DNA of 64,000 nt. It comes from Actinobacteria bacterium UBA2272. Its GTDB lineage: Bacteria > Actinomycetota > Coriobacteriia > Anaerosomatales > Anaerosomataceae. The notes under the pieces are model-generated. The model was not told the origin of the DNA, searched no databases, and saw only the letters and a program-made list of their open reading frames with translations. The stretch lies in NCBI GenBank assembly GCA_002347725.1, contig DDXA01000004.1, forward strand, positions 1,054,001 to 1,118,000, in the 5' to 3' direction. Of this stretch, positions 33,273-39,320 are shown one piece after another. Made by a program: the position numbers and the translations under genes. How positions within the stretch are numbered: position 1 is the stretch's first letter; the number at the start of each line of letters is the position of its first letter.

Positions 33273-35480
33273 ATGGCAACCTTCATTTGGAAGCGAGTGA
33301 AGGGCGGATCGCCGTCGGCACGGGTGTTTTCAGCGTACCTGGCGCTCGTACTAACGATCGCCATGGTCGGCCCGGGCCTTTCGGTATACGCCGCGGACGG
33401 TGACGCTCAGAAAGGACACGCGTCCGAGCCGGTGGTCGAGGCCGAGCCGGTAGAGCCGGTCGTCGAAGAGCCGGTGGTCGAGGCTGAGCCGGTAGAGCCG
33501 GTCGTCGAAGAGCCGGTGGTCGAGGCCGAGCCGGTAGAGCCGGTCGTCGAGGCTGCGGTCGAGGCTGCGGTCGAGGAGCCAGTGGTCAAGGAATCTGTCG
33601 AGAGTCTGATCACCGCATCAGCGACAGCCGTGGTTGCTGCGGTCGTGGCACCGCAGAATTCGGCGGCGCGACCCATCTGCGAAGGTGGCGTGAAGCTCGA
33701 CAGCGACCCGCGTTCCGGCACATACACCTACACCAGCCCCAAGTCGGAGGTCACGCCCACAACGCCGGACGACTTCGAGATCACCATCGTCGTCCACGAG
33801 ACTGACGATGGCATGACGTTCGACTTCACGTCCAACTACCCGGTCAGCCACGTGGCGGTCAAGGGTGGCAGCGGCGATGAAGGCTACATGGACTACAACT
33901 ACGATCCGCCGGTCTATTCGGCCGAGGGTCTGCACGCTCCGGTCAACCCGTCCGGCGACTACGCGGACATCAGCCACATCATCTTCTGCTTTGGTGTGAT
34001 CGAGGAGCCTGAGGAAGGCGACCTGATCGTCTACAAGTATCACGACCTCAACGAGAACGGCGCGTACGACGACGGTGAGCCGATGCTCGAGGACTGGGAG
34101 TTCACACTGACCCAGTCCACGCCACCGATCACGGCGTCGGCGATCTCGCTCGTCGCTACCGGCACTACCGATGTCGATGGCGAGTTGCTCTTCGGCGGAC
34201 TCGAGCCCGGTGATTACACGGTGACCGAGACGCTTCAGAGTGGCTGGACCAACACCACGCCGCTTTCGCAGGACGTGACCGTGGTCGACGGACAGACGGC
34301 ATCGCTGTGGTTCGGCAACATCCCCACGATCGAGGAGCCCGAGGAAGGCGACCTGATCGTCTACAAGTATCACGACCTCAACGAGAACGGCGCGTACGAC
34401 GACGGTGAGCCGATGCTCGGGGACTGGGAGTTCACGCTCTACCAGGAGCCCGTGCTCGCGGAGGGTCCGACCCTGCAGGCGATCATGATCGACTCCGGCC
34501 TGACCGACGCGAACGGCGAGTTGCTCTTCGGCGGACTCGAGCCCGGTGAGTACACCGTGACCGAGACGCTTCAGAGTGGCTGGACCAACACCACGCCGCT
34601 TTCGCAGGACGTGACCGTGGTCGACGGACAGACGGCATCGCTGTGGTTCGGCAACATCCCCACGATCGAGGAGCCCGAGGAAGGCGACCTGATCGTCTAC
34701 AAGTTCGAGGACCTCAACGAGAACGGCCTGTTCGATGAAGGCGAGCCGATGCTCGAGGACTGGGAGTTCACACTCTCGGTCGGCGACGCCGATCTTGACT
34801 CCGGCCTGACCGACGCGAACGGCGAGCTGCTCTTCGGCGGCCTCGAGCCCGGTGAGTACACCGTGACCGAGACGCTTCAGGACGGCTGGACCAACACCAC
34901 GCCGCTGTCGCAGGACGTGACCGTGGTCGACGGACAGACCGCGTCGCTGTGGTTCGGCAACATCGAGGAGTTCCTGCCGTTCACCGAACTCGACCTGGCG
35001 ATCACCAAGCTTGCCAACAAGGCTGAGGCCGATCCAGGTGAGCTCATCACCTACACGCTCACCTACTGGAACACCGGCGAACTCGTGGCCTACAACTTCA
35101 CCATCACCGACGACTTCGACGAGCGGTACGTGACGGTGGTCGACGCGGCTGGCGGAACTGTCGCCGACGGCAAGATCACCTGGGCACTCGCCGGTCCGCT
35201 GGCGATGGAGGACGGCAAGCAGACCATCACCTACACGGTCCGCGTGAAGTCCGCTATGCCTGACGGAGTCACCAACGTCGACAACGTGGTCGTCATCGAC
35301 CACCCACTCGACAGTGACCCGACGAACAACACCGACGACGAGCGTGTGGTCGTCCGGGTCGTCGAGGAAGAGCCGTTCCTGCCCTTCACCGGCGGCGAGT
35401 ATGCACTGCTGATCGCGATTGCGGCCGGTGCGGCGACGCTCGGCACGGTGCTTCGGCTCCGGCGCGATCAGGCAGCATAA
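33273..35480 (+). CDS. LPXTG-anchored surface protein with SdrD-B-like and DUF11 domains
   Basis: 735 residues from ATG 33273 with AGGAGGTG upstream. A signal/membrane segment covers about residues 15-45. Residues 51-105 are a Val-Glu-Pro-rich repeat, a likely wall-spanning stalk, followed by a unique domain of about 110 residues. Three SdrD-B-like modules each start GDLIVYK and continue DLNENG, and DWEFTL; they resemble calcium-binding prealbumin-like B domains. A DUF11-type domain (ELDLAITKLANKAEADPGE) precedes the sorting signal LPFTG at about residues 703-707, a hydrophobic helix and the basic tail RLRRDQAA. It should be attached to the wall by a sortase such as the one at 36.6 kb. Confidence 0.9.
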   Translation: MATFIWKRVKGGSPSARVFSAYLALVLTIAMVGPGLSVYAADGDAQKGHASEPVVEAEPVEPVVEEPVVEAEPVEPVVEEPVVEAEPVEPVVEAAVEAAVEEPVVKESVESLITASATAVVAAVVAPQNSAARPICEGGVKLDSDPRSGTYTYTSPKSEVTPTTPDDFEITIVVHETDDGMTFDFTSNYPVSHVAVKGGSGDEGYMDYNYDPPVYSAEGLHAPVNPSGDYADISHIIFCFGVIEEPEEGDLIVYKYHDLNENGAYDDGEPMLEDWEFTLTQSTPPITASAISLVATGTTDVDGELLFGGLEPGDYTVTETLQSGWTNTTPLSQDVTVVDGQTASLWFGNIPTIEEPEEGDLIVYKYHDLNENGAYDDGEPMLGDWEFTLYQEPVLAEGPTLQAIMIDSGLTDANGELLFGGLEPGEYTVTETLQSGWTNTTPLSQDVTVVDGQTASLWFGNIPTIEEPEEGDLIVYKFEDLNENGLFDEGEPMLEDWEFTLSVGDADLDSGLTDANGELLFGGLEPGEYTVTETLQDGWTNTTPLSQDVTVVDGQTASLWFGNIEEFLPFTELDLAITKLANKAEADPGELITYTLTYWNTGELVAYNFTITDDFDERYVTVVDAAGGTVADGKITWALAGPLAMEDGKQTITYTVRVKSAMPDGVTNVDNVVVIDHPLDSDPTNNTDDERVVVRVVEEEPFLPFTGGEYALLIAIAAGAATLGTVLRLRRDQAA
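33424..33590 (+). repeat. Short in-frame repeats encoding VVEAEPVEPVVEEP
   Basis: A unit of 60 bases encoding the pattern VVEAEPVEPVVEEP and its variants recurs about three times, nearly identical in DNA, then decays to VEAAVEAAVEEP. Identical DNA copies allow slippage, so stalk length may vary between strains. Confidence 0.8.
34011..34966 (+). repeat. Three tandem SdrD-B-like modules with near-identical DNA
   Basis: Modules begin at 34011, 34341 and 34677 with the same GAGGAAGGCG start, so the periods are about 330 and 336 bases. Modules 1 and 2 are identical over their first 80 bases or so. The end of each (GLEPG, VTETLQ, WTNTTPLSQDVTVVDGQT in parts) is also almost unchanged. Differences cluster in the loop after DWEFTL. 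The third is the most diverged and shortest in that loop. Confidence 0.9.
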
Positions 35481-35485
35481 CGTGT

Positions 35486-35514
35486 GATTCCCACCCCGAG
35501 TAGGGGGTGGAATC
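35486..35514 (+). terminator. Stem-loop after the LPXTG gene
   Basis: GATT and CCACCCC pair with GGGGTGG and AATC (11 pairs, one bulged C) around a seven-base loop, 5 bases beyond the stop. There is no clear T-run. Confidence 0.55.
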
Positions 35515-35534
35515 CAGGGGCACGTTCGCTGCAC

Positions 35535-35565
35535 GAGGCGCGTCCGTCACAGGCGGGCGCGCCTC
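35535..35565. terminator. Stem-loop between convergent surface genes (first)
   Basis: GAGGCGCGTCCG pairs with CGGGCGCGCCTC (12 pairs, one T/G wobble) around TCACAGG. It lies between the convergent LPXTG gene and the HExxH gene and can serve either strand. Confidence 0.5.
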
Positions 35566-35580
35566 ATGTGTCCGGAACAT

Positions 35581-35615
35581 GACGAGACCCCGGGGAGGGT
35601 GTCCGGGGTCTCGTC
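35581..35615. terminator. Stem-loop between convergent surface genes (second)
   Basis: GACGAGACCCCGG pairs perfectly with CCGGGGTCTCGTC (13 pairs) around a nine-base loop. It is 23 bases past the stop of the minus-strand HExxH gene, so it is the natural terminator of that gene. Confidence 0.65.
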
Positions 35616-35637
35616 GGGTCTGCTCGGTTCTGCGGTC

Positions 35638-36240
35638 TTACTTCGGCGGAACGTTCTCGCCCCAGTCGATGACGCCGTTGTCGCGCCAGTCGATGATGTG
35701 CCAGATCTCGTGGCCGATGATCGTCTCGAGGCTCCGCGTGTGGGTCGGGCTGATCACGATGCGTCCTGACTTGTAGTAGCAGACGGCCTGGTAGCCCTTC
35801 GCGTCGCCGTAGGAGACCGTGGCGCCCTTGAGGATCGGGTACCTGCCGATGTAGCGATTCAGGATCGCCTGGGCGTCCGCCTTGCTCGGTGCAGGGGCCG
35901 ACGTGCCGGCGGCCTGCGTCGTGCTGGCGGTGGAAGTCCCCGTGGCGCGTGCGCCCGAGGTCGAGCGGGTGCCCGAGGTCGTTCGCGGCGCTGCGACGGT
36001 CTGAATGACCGTGGCTGACCGGGCATGTGCTGCCACCTCGAGTCCCGTGGGGGACTCGGCGCCGGCGACGACCTTGCGGGTCACCTCGGCAGATGCGAGC
36101 TTGCTCTCGAAGTTGTCGACGTACTGCGCAGCGGATGCCGCAGACGGTGACGACAGGAGTCCGGCGGCCAGGACAGCGACGAGGACCGCCGCCACGCTGC
36201 CAAGCACCGCGCTGACCTTCGTTCTCTTGCTGTTCTTCAT
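35638..36240 (-). CDS. Small secreted HExxH (zincin-like) protein under c-di-GMP riboswitch control
   Basis: 200 residues. The first 40 residues are a signal peptide (basic KNSKRTK, hydrophobic AVLVAVLAAGLL, then SPSAASAA). A low-complexity Thr/Ser/Ala linker follows (about 75-115). The C-terminal 80 residues form the only folded part: ILNRYIGRYPILKGATV, then IIGHEIWHIIDWRDNG with HEIWH, a zinc-binding HExxH, and the end GVIDWGENVPPK. Short zincin-type peptidase is the best reading; a third ligand (Asp or Glu after the helix) is plausible. The start codon is preceded by a SD-sequestering hairpin and a class I c-di-GMP riboswitch. Its target is unknown; the neighbouring LPXTG protein is a candidate. 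Confidence 0.75.
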   Translation of the reverse strand: MKNSKRTKVSAVLGSVAAVLVAVLAAGLLSSPSAASAAQYVDNFESKLASAEVTRKVVAGAESPTGLEVAAHARSATVIQTVAAPRTTSGTRSTSGARATGTSTASTTQAAGTSAPAPSKADAQAILNRYIGRYPILKGATVSYGDAKGYQAVCYYKSGRIVISPTHTRSLETIIGHEIWHIIDWRDNGVIDWGENVPPK

Positions 36241-36241
36241 T

Positions 36242-36260
36242 TTGGATCGCCCCTATCCAA
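36242..36260 (-). promoter_or_regulatory. Hairpin with the Shine-Dalgarno in its loop
   Basis: On the minus strand TTGGAT pairs with ATCCAA around AGGGGCG, placing the AGGGG ribosome site in a seven-base loop 9 bases before the ATG of the HExxH gene. This is a simple way for the upstream riboswitch to control translation. Confidence 0.55.
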
Positions 36261-36276
36261 GGTCCGCACGCATATC

Positions 36277-36315
36277 GGCCCGACTCCTCCCTTCAGGCGT
36301 GGGTGGTGTCGGGCC
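36277..36315 (-). promoter_or_regulatory. Stem-loop in the riboswitch expression platform
   Basis: GGCCCGAC pairs with GTCGGGCC across a 23-base loop that contains GGGAGG. It lies between the aptamer and the SD hairpin. There is no T-run after it, so translational rather than termination control is more likely. Confidence 0.45.
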
Positions 36316-36330
36316 GGCGTATCGCGTGGG

Positions 36331-36440
36331 CTCGAACCTTCGGTAGTCCGGCTGTCGTGGGAGGGTGATCCTCCGGTAGACCCGTGACTTTGCGTGGTCG
36401 GTCTTTCGACCGTCCTTGCCTTTTCGGGAGCGTTCCGATC
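36331..36440 (-). ncRNA. Class I cyclic-di-GMP riboswitch (GEMM-I)
   Basis: Read on the minus strand, the conserved blocks appear in order: GGCAAGG (36420-36414), a stem CGGTC/GACCG closed by a GAAA tetraloop (36407-36404), ACGCAAAG (36395-36388), CACGGGTCTACC, a second variable stem (CCGGAGG with CCTCC), then GCCGGACTACCG, the tetraloop-receptor side. GAAC (36435-36432) and GTTC (36337-36334) can form P1. This is the GEMM-I consensus; the GAAA loop docking to a receptor in the other stem is its hallmark. It precedes the HExxH secreted protein, 90 bases downstream. Confidence 0.88.
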
Positions 36441-36506
36441 TGCGCTTTTCAAGGTCTCTCACGTACACTGAGGTTATCGGCAGGGCAGCGCGAGGACTTG
36501 ACTCCT

Positions 36507-36524
36507 CTGTGTGATTCGTCACAG
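36507..36524. promoter_or_regulatory. CRP/FNR-like palindrome (site 1)
   Basis: CTGTG-N8-CACAG, an 18-base palindrome with TGTG and CACA half-sites, between the divergent sortase gene and the riboswitch-controlled gene. Its centre is 23 bases from the centre of site 2, about two helical turns. Confidence 0.45.
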
Positions 36525-36531
36525 AAGTCTG

Positions 36532-36545
36532 GTGAGACAGGTCAC
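36532..36545. promoter_or_regulatory. CRP/FNR-like palindrome (site 2)
   Basis: GTGA-N6-TCAC, the core of a CRP-type operator, followed by ACA. It ends 33 bases before the likely sortase start codon, so binding here could block or activate that promoter. Confidence 0.45.
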
Positions 36546-36578
36546 ACAGCGTGCCTGATGACCGGGAGGTCGGTGGGT

Positions 36579-37247
36579 GTGAAGCGTTCAGTCAGGTGGC
36601 GCCATGCGGTGGGCAATCTGCTGCTGGGTGTCTCGATCGGGCTTCTCGCCTACTACTCGCTGACGACGCTCATGGGCTGGCTCGCCCAGCGCGACCTGCG
36701 GGACCGGGCGGGAGACGTCGCCGCGTACGATTCAGGCGCACCCGAAGGCCTGCTGTCGGCCAGCGGTCCCCCGATGGATTTCAGCGGGTGGGCCGAGGAG
36801 GACCGCGCGTACTGGGATGCGCTTCCGGCGGGGGAGGCGTTCGGTCGGCTCGTGATCGGCGCCATGGACCTCGACGTCATGGTCATCAAGGGTGTCACGA
36901 CCGCGGACCTGCGGCAGGGGCCCGGCTGGATCGACTGGACGGATCTGCCGGGGCCGAGTGGCACGTGCGGGATATCCGGTCACCGTACGACGTATGGCGC
37001 GCCATTCCGCCGGCTTGATGAGCTCGCCGAGGGTGATACCATCGATCTGTATTCACCGTATCGTCGCTACCGGTACACCGTGACACGGTCACTCGTGGTG
37101 CGGCCGAGTCAGGTCGAAGTCGTGGCGTCCACCGAGCGTCCGTCACTCACGCTCACCGCGTGTCACCCACCGTACAGCGCGACATACCGGCTCGCGGTGC
37201 AGGCGGATCTCGTGGACGTGCGACGGGTGGACGGATCGGCAGACTAA
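36579..37247 (+). CDS. Sortase (class E-like)
   Basis: 222 residues from GTG 36579, preferred because GGGAGG lies 9 bases upstream; ATG 36558 is an alternative. An N-terminal membrane helix (NLLLGVSIGLLAYYSL) anchors it, and the sortase beta-barrel follows. The catalytic His is in ISGHRTTYGAPF, the Cys in TLTACHPPYS and the Arg in ATYRLAV. The TLTxC form is typical of actinobacterial class E/D sortases. It should cleave sorting signals; the LPFTG protein at 33.3 kb is the only candidate substrate in the window. Confidence 0.92.
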   Translation: MKRSVRWRHAVGNLLLGVSIGLLAYYSLTTLMGWLAQRDLRDRAGDVAAYDSGAPEGLLSASGPPMDFSGWAEEDRAYWDALPAGEAFGRLVIGAMDLDVMVIKGVTTADLRQGPGWIDWTDLPGPSGTCGISGHRTTYGAPFRRLDELAEGDTIDLYSPYRRYRYTVTRSLVVRPSQVEVVASTERPSLTLTACHPPYSATYRLAVQADLVDVRRVDGSAD

Positions 37248-37257
37248 GGAGCGGCGT

Positions 37258-38199
37258 ATGCGTGTCGTAGTGACGGGCGGGGCGGGGTTCATCGGCGGCA
37301 GTCTGGTGCATGCGCTTGTCGGCGGAGGGGCCGAGGTCACGATCCTCGACGACCTGTCCACCGGCTCTATGGACAACATCCACCCCGCTGCGGCGTTTCG
37401 CTGCATGGACATCACCGACGACGCGAGCCGTGCCGTGATCGAGGCTGCCCGACCCGAAGTGATCGTTCACCTCGCCGCTCAGGTGAGCGTGGCGGCGTCG
37501 GTCGCGGACCCCGATCACGATTGGACCGTCAACGTCGGGGGGACGCGTGCCGTCGCCGAGGCGGCCGTCTCCGCAGGAGCACGCTGCGTGCTCCTCGCCT
37601 CCTCGGCGGCGGTCTATGGCGAGCCGGTGGAGCTTCCACTGACCGAGGGGTCGCACACCGACCCCGCCGTTCCCTACGGGCACTCGAAGCTCGAGGCCGA
37701 GCGCGTGCTGGACGAGGTCTTGAGGCCCGCCGGTGTCGACTTCGCGTGCCTGCGGTTCGCCAACGTCTACGGACCGCGTCAGCGCGCTGGCGGCGAGGGC
37801 GGCGTCGTCGCCGAGTTCGCGTCGCGCATGGCGTCGGGCACCACGCCGGTCATCTTCGGGACCGGGGCCCAGACGCGGGACTTCATCTTCGTGGCCGACG
37901 TCGTTGGCGCGTGCGTCGCCGCTGCCGAGTACGAGGGGGTGCTCGCGGGACCGGGACCCGGCGGGCCTGCGTACAACGTCTCGACTGGACGGGCCACGTC
38001 GGTGTCGATGCTTGCCGAGGGGCTGCGCGTCGCGATGCGCTATGCGGGCGAGATCGGACGCGAGCCCGCTCGTGACGGAGATGTGGCGGCGAGTGTGCTC
38101 TCGCCCGAGAAGGCGGCCGAGACGTTCGGATGGCGTGCGGCGGTCGACCTGCAGCACGGTCTCGGCGTCACCGCGGCGTGGTTCTCCCGGTCGCGATGA
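37258..38199 (+). CDS. NAD-dependent sugar epimerase/dehydratase (GalE-like)
   Basis: 313 residues. An NAD site VVTGGAGFIGGSLVHAL begins the extended SDR fold. VHLAAQVSVAASV, LLASSAAVYGE and the catalytic YGHSK (YxxxK) follow, with RFANVYGPRQ further on. A UDP-glucose 4-epimerase or related nucleotide-sugar epimerase is most likely. It starts 10 bases after the sortase stop and overlaps the next gene by 4 bases, so it may supply a sugar for the cell envelope. Confidence 0.88.
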   Translation: MRVVVTGGAGFIGGSLVHALVGGGAEVTILDDLSTGSMDNIHPAAAFRCMDITDDASRAVIEAARPEVIVHLAAQVSVAASVADPDHDWTVNVGGTRAVAEAAVSAGARCVLLASSAAVYGEPVELPLTEGSHTDPAVPYGHSKLEAERVLDEVLRPAGVDFACLRFANVYGPRQRAGGEGGVVAEFASRMASGTTPVIFGTGAQTRDFIFVADVVGACVAAAEYEGVLAGPGPGGPAYNVSTGRATSVSMLAEGLRVAMRYAGEIGREPARDGDVAASVLSPEKAAETFGWRAAVDLQHGLGVTAAWFSRSR

Positions 38200-38762
38200 G
38201 CGAGCCGAGCGACGACGCGGACCTCACGGGCCTGGATCGGGTGTTTCGCGACAAGGCCGCCGCGGAGATCGCGTCGGCTGAGAGACTCATCGTCGGTGAC
38301 TCCATAGTGCGTGCATCCGGCGACGAGCTCGCCGACGTCGTGCTCGTCAAGGGCGAGCCGGGCCCCGCTGATGTCGAGCATCTCCGGGCACTCGCGGGAG
38401 CCGATGGCGAAGCGGCCGACAAGGCGCTCGACGCGCTCGGCATGCCACAGGGCCGGTTTCGCGTCTGCACGCGGGTCGGGGAGCCGGACGTGGCCGCACG
38501 GCTCGCACGGCTACGGCTCATCATCGAGGCGGTCGACCCGCGGACGGTGGTGGCGCTCGATCCGGCCGCGGCTTCGGACATCGCGCAGGCGTACGGCGCT
38601 CCCGCCCTCACGTCCGGGGTGCCGACGACCGTGGGGGGGCGGCGCGTGCTTGCTCTCGACGGGCTGGAAGCCTCGCTGGCCGACGCTGTACTGAAGCGCC
38701 GTGTGTGGCGTCAGCTTCAGGCACTCGGCACCGATGCCAGAGCGCATGACGGGCGCCCCTGA
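38196..38762 (+). CDS. Degenerate uracil-DNA-glycosylase-like protein
   Basis: 188 residues from ATG 38196, overlapping the epimerase stop (ATGA). The layout DVVLVKGEPGPADV, then GEAADKALDALGMP, then FRVCTR, then VDPRTVVALDPAAA parallels the family 4 uracil-DNA glycosylase fold (VGEAPG, GxAGxLLD, TNxxxCRP, LG). The catalytic and Fe-S residues do not line up, so glycosylase activity is doubtful. Similarity is by eye only. Alternatively it is a lineage-specific protein. Confidence 0.4.
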   Translation: MSEPSDDADLTGLDRVFRDKAAAEIASAERLIVGDSIVRASGDELADVVLVKGEPGPADVEHLRALAGADGEAADKALDALGMPQGRFRVCTRVGEPDVAARLARLRLIIEAVDPRTVVALDPAAASDIAQAYGAPALTSGVPTTVGGRRVLALDGLEASLADAVLKRRVWRQLQALGTDARAHDGRP

Positions 38763-38797
38763 GGACGCCCGCGTCGATGCCGACGATCTCCGGGCGA

Positions 38798-38986
38798 CTA
38801 CTCTTCTTCGATCTCCGTGATCGCGCCCATCGGACACTCCTCCATGCACGTGCTGCATGCTGTGCAGTCGTCCTCGTTCACCGGCTCTGCAACGTCCTCG
38901 ACGAGTTCGATGACGCCTTCCGGGCAGGCATCGACACAGATGCCGCAGCCGGAGCAGTCGTCCGCGTTGATGATCGGTCGGGGCAT
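38798..38986 (-). CDS. 2[4Fe-4S] ferredoxin
   Basis: 62 residues from ATG 38986 with AAGGAGAG upstream. Two cluster motifs, CSGCGICVDACP and CTACSTCMEECP, each CxxCxxCxxxCP, and an acidic tail. A clostridial-type low-potential electron carrier, consistent with anaerobic metabolism and with the sensory hydrogenase-like protein. Transcribed alone, convergent with the UDG-like gene. Confidence 0.95.
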   Translation of the reverse strand: MPRPIINADDCSGCGICVDACPEGVIELVEDVAEPVNEDDCTACSTCMEECPMGAITEIEEE

Positions 38987-39198
38987 GGGGGCTCTCCTTC
39001 GAAGTGCTACACCACACGCGTGCGGCGGCGGATATGTCGCAGGGATAGTACCGAAGGGTGGGTGCGCATGCAAGCGACGGAGACCGTCCGGGTCGGCAGC
39101 GCACGACACGCTGGGTCCGACACCCGCTGCGTGGGGGCTCGGCGAGCATGTTTCCTCCCAGCGTGATGCGGGCATAGTGTACAGGTGCAGTAAGATAA
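38987..39198. other. Upstream part of the dnaK intergenic region
   Basis: The 334-base gap between the ferredoxin and dnaK has no supported gene. The first 210 bases contain GC-rich sequence without a convincing reading frame or a known RNA; I see nothing definite in it apart from the ferredoxin ribosome site at the left edge. Confidence 0.5.
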
Positions 39199-39228
39199 CT
39201 TGACAATGAGACACTCAGATTTCACAAT
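39199..39228 (+). promoter_or_regulatory. dnaK promoter overlapping a HAIR-like HspR operator
   Basis: TTGACA (39200-39205) and CACAAT (39223-39228) are spaced by 17 bases as -35 and -10. Overlapping them, CTTGACA-N7-ACTCAGA (39199-39219) is 10 of 14 identical to the HAIR consensus CTTGAGT-N7-ACTCAAG bound by HspR. hspR is the fourth gene of this operon, so the classic DnaK/HspR feedback repression is expected here. Confidence 0.75.
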
Positions 39229-39320
39229 GGACACACAGCGTCCTCACGGACGTTGTTCTCGCGTATAGGACACAGGCCTCACCGGACCTACCGGAGGGGA
39301 TCTGAAAGGAGCATCACGAC

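Noticed and set aside
36253..36522. An 89-residue minus-strand open frame upstream of the HExxH gene
   Set aside because: It coincides with the c-di-GMP riboswitch; its composition (Arg/Pro/Thr-rich) is that of translated structured RNA and it has no ribosome site.
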